This document shows, piece after piece, positions 61,752 to 64,000 of a stretch of 64,000 nt of DNA. The translations under genes were made by a program, and so were the position numbers. Source of the stretch: an uncultured Fodinibius sp. (GTDB lineage: Bacteria; Bacteroidota; Rhodothermia; Balneolales; Balneolaceae); contig CAJXMJ010000005.1 of NCBI GenBank assembly GCA_913056455.1, forward strand, positions 56,417-120,416, in the 5' to 3' direction. Positions within the stretch are counted from its first letter, which is position 1. Each line of letters opens with the position of its first letter. The notes below the pieces were generated by a model. It ran no database searches. It was not told the DNA's origin and worked only from the letters and a program-made list of their open reading frames with translations.

Positions 61752-63902
61752 ATGGCTGAGACGAAGACAAAAACAGATCCAAAAATAGTAGACCGCATCA
61801 AGCGTACCCGTAATATTGGTATTGCGGCCCACGTAGATGCGGGTAAAACCACGATGACGGAACGTATCCTGTATTATACAGGTATTACTCATCGAATTGG
61901 TGAGACACATGATGGTGCCTCCCAGATGGACTGGATGGATCAGGAGAAGGAGCGAGGTATTACAATTACTTCTGCTGCTACGCACTGCATCTGGAAAGAC
62001 CATCGTATTAATATTATTGACACACCAGGTCACGTTGACTTTACCGTAGAGGTAGAGCGTTCGCTCCGTGTATTAGATGGTATGATCGGTGTCTTTGATT
62101 CAGTTGGTGCTGTTCAGCCGCAGTCCGAAACAGTTTGGCGTCAAGCGAATAAGTACAATGTGCCTCGGATGGCCTTTGTGAATAAGATGGATCGCGTTGG
62201 CGCTGATTTCTTCAATGTTGTTGAAGAAATGAGGGAAAAGCTTAATGCGAATCCGGTTCCTATTCAGATACCAATTGGAGTTGAGGATACGTTCCGTGGC
62301 GTTGTTGACCTTATTAAGATGAAGGGTATTATCTGGGATGAGGAGTCTCTCGGAATGGAATATGATGAGATTGAAATTCCGGATGACCTTAAGGAGAAGG
62401 CCGCAGAGTATCGCAAAATAATGATCGAGTCTATTGCTGATCATGATGACGCTCTGATGGAAAACTATCTGATGGATCAAGAAATTAGTGAAGAGGAGAT
62501 TGAGAATGCTCTCCGCGAAGCCACGCTGAACAGAGATATTACTGTTGTTATGTGCGGTTCGGCCCTTAAGAACAAGGGGGTTCAGACAGTACTTGACAAA
62601 GTGATTAAGTATTTGCCAAGTCCGTACGATATTCCTCCGATTGTGGGTAAGCATCCTCAGGATCACGATAAGAAATTAGAGCGTAAGCCTAGCGTGCAGG
62701 AACCGTTTTCTGCCTTGGCTTTTAAAATTATGACAGACCCTTATGTGGGTAAGTTGACATTCTTCCGTGTGTATTCCGGAGAGCTGGAAAAAGGTTCATA
62801 TATATATAATGCTACAACCGGTGAGAAGGAACGAGTTGGTCGCATACTCGAAATGCACGCCAATGAAAAGAAAGATCTCGAGATTGTACGTGCCGGTGAT
62901 ATTGCTGCTGCAGTTGGAGTTAAGCAGGTAAGAACGGGAGATTCTTTCTGTGATTTGGAAGACCCAATACTTCTTGAAGATATTACATTTCCCGAGCCGG
63001 TAATCAAGTTGGCTGTAGAGCCTAAATCGAAAGCTGATGCTGAAAAATTGCAGAACGGATTGATCAAATTGGCTGAAGAGGATCCTACATTCCAGGTAAA
63101 CACTGATGAGGAAACGGGTCAGACCGTTATTGCCGGAATGGGTGAGCTTCACTTGGAAATTATTGTTGACCGATTGAAGCGCGAGTTCAAAGTTGAGGCT
63201 AATGTTGGTGCTCCTCAAGTATCTTATCGGGAGACTATTACTTCAAGCGTTACACACCGCGAAACCTACAAGAAGCAATCTGGTGGACGTGGTAAATTTG
63301 CCGATATGGAATTTGAAATCGGCCCGCTTGATCATTTTGAAGAGTTTGACGAAGAGGATAAGAACGTTTCGGTTGATGAAGAAGAAGGATTTAAATTCAT
63401 CAATGAGATAAAAGGTGGTAATATCCCGACGGAGTTTATTCCTTCTGTAGAAAAAGGATTTAAGGAAGCGATGAATTCTGGTATTCAGGCTGATTACCCG
63501 GTCGAAGATATTGGTGTTCGCTTGTTCGACGGTTCATATCACGATGTAGACTCTGATCAGGTGAGTTTTGAGCTTTGTGCGAAGATGGCATTTCGTCATT
63601 CAACAAGAAAGGCTTCACCAAAGATTCTTGAGCCAATTATGGATGTCGAGGTGATTACTCCCGAAGACTTTATGGGAGATGTGATTGGAGATCTCAATGG
63701 ACGACGAGGTATTATTGGCAAGATGGATAACAATAAAGAGGGTTCAGTTGTGAGAGCCAAGGTGCCTCTATCAGAAATGTTTGGATATACGACTGATCTC
63801 AGATCAATGACGCAGGGACGTGCAACTTCCACAATGGAGTTTGCTGAGTTTAAGATTGTCCCTGATAATGTAGAAAAAGAAATTCTGGAAGAACGATCTT
63901 AA
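61752..63902 (+). CDS. fusA: Elongation factor G
   Basis: Translocase of the ribosome, 716 residues. G1 [13 protein letters not shown]2 [14 protein letters not shown]3 [12 protein letters not shown]4 [10 protein letters not shown] and G5 CGSALKNKG are all present, then domains II-V (QAGETV-type [35 protein letters not shown]). 26 bases behind rpsG; tuf follows after 22 bases. Confidence 0.98.
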   Translation: MAETKTKTDPKIVDRIKRTRNIGIAAHVDAGKTTMTERILYYTGITHRIGETHDGASQMDWMDQEKERGITITSAATHCIWKDHRINIIDTPGHVDFTVEVERSLRVLDGMIGVFDSVGAVQPQSETVWRQANKYNVPRMAFVNKMDRVGADFFNVVEEMREKLNANPVPIQIPIGVEDTFRGVVDLIKMKGIIWDEESLGMEYDEIEIPDDLKEKAAEYRKIMIESIADHDDALMENYLMDQEISEEEIENALREATLNRDITVVMCGSALKNKGVQTVLDKVIKYLPSPYDIPPIVGKHPQDHDKKLERKPSVQEPFSALAFKIMTDPYVGKLTFFRVYSGELEKGSYIYNATTGEKERVGRILEMHANEKKDLEIVRAGDIAAAVGVKQVRTGDSFCDLEDPILLEDITFPEPVIKLAVEPKSKADAEKLQNGLIKLAEEDPTFQVNTDEETGQTVIAGMGELHLEIIVDRLKREFKVEANVGAPQVSYRETITSSVTHRETYKKQSGGRGKFADMEFEIGPLDHFEEFDEEDKNVSVDEEEGFKFINEIKGGNIPTEFIPSVEKGFKEAMNSGIQADYPVEDIGVRLFDGSYHDVDSDQVSFELCAKMAFRHSTRKASPKILEPIMDVEVITPEDFMGDVIGDLNGRRGIIGKMDNNKEGSVVRAKVPLSEMFGYTTDLRSMTQGRATSTMEFAEFKIVPDNVEKEILEERS

Positions 63903-63924
63903 ACATCATTAACTAATAGTATTA

Positions 63925-64000
63925 TGGCAAAAGAGACATTTCAGCGAAACAAGCCACATGTAAACATAGGAACGATAGGTCACGTAGACCACGGGAAGAC
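63925..64000 (+). CDS. tuf: Elongation factor Tu, N-terminal fragment
   Basis: The first 25 codons are in the window, reading [20 protein letters not shown] and then the G1 loop VDHGK, cut by the right edge. Identity is clear from this N-terminus and from its place after fusA in the rpsL-rpsG-fusA-tuf order. Confidence 0.95.

Overview
The window reads as ordinary chromosomal DNA from a member of the Bacteroidota/Rhodothermota/Balneolota clade. The best guess is a Balneolaceae-like halotolerant bacterium; this is an inference from gene content, not something the sequence proves. Supporting signs are a SusC/SusD pair with an ECF sigma/FecR circuit, many surface lipoproteins, weak or absent Shine-Dalgarno sites, Bacteroidota-type promoter boxes (TAnnTTTG), frequent TTG starts, an archaeal/fungal-type Asd, and several Na+/H+ antiporters. 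No phage, insertion sequence, integrase, CRISPR array or rRNA was found. There is one tRNA (Ser-GCU).

Layout. 1-7.7 kb: housekeeping genes (end of an unknown gene, asd, glyQS, lipoprotein sodC, a VOC protein, an ABC-F protein, a CNNM/CBS membrane protein). 7.7-20.8 kb: the most distinctive stretch, an ECF sigma factor, FecR anti-sigma, STN-bearing SusC, SusD and a small lipoprotein. These are followed on the same strand by five genes, four of them for peptidoglycan or muropeptide cleavage (penicillin-binding-type serine hydrolase, LD-carboxypeptidase, N-acetylmuramoyl-L-alanine amidase, DacB/PBP4) plus a DapB-like dehydrogenase. Aspartokinase converges on them. I read this as a candidate system for sensing, importing and breaking down murein peptides. 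22-32 kb: a trypsin-like lipoprotein, a CPA-type antiporter with a TrkA-N domain, a small membrane protein, two tandem APC permeases with TrkA-C tails, and nhaA: an ion and amino-acid homeostasis block.

32-46.6 kb (minus strand): an AsmA-like protein, hisS, a quinone oxidoreductase, then a surface-glycan cluster read from YfhO through two GT2 glycosyltransferases, four different sulfotransferase-fold proteins, a DegT aminotransferase, a WbqC protein and a Wzx-like flippase. The concentration of sulfotransferases points to a sulfated surface glycan. 46.6-53.1 kb: gatC, diverging from ptsH-ptsI-pgi/pmi-birA-tilS-hpt, then tRNA-Ser. 53.1-60.7 kb: yjbQ, an atypical SDR, a ferric-reductase-like flavoprotein, typA, a DUF4112 protein and recG. 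60.8 kb to the right edge: the str operon rpsL-rpsG-fusA-tuf, with tuf cut by the window end.

Several intergenic structures are not explained by genes: an 82-bp imperfect inverted repeat between gatC and yfhO, a long stem-loop between convergent genes at 4.5 kb, and a palindrome between the DUF4112 gene and recG.
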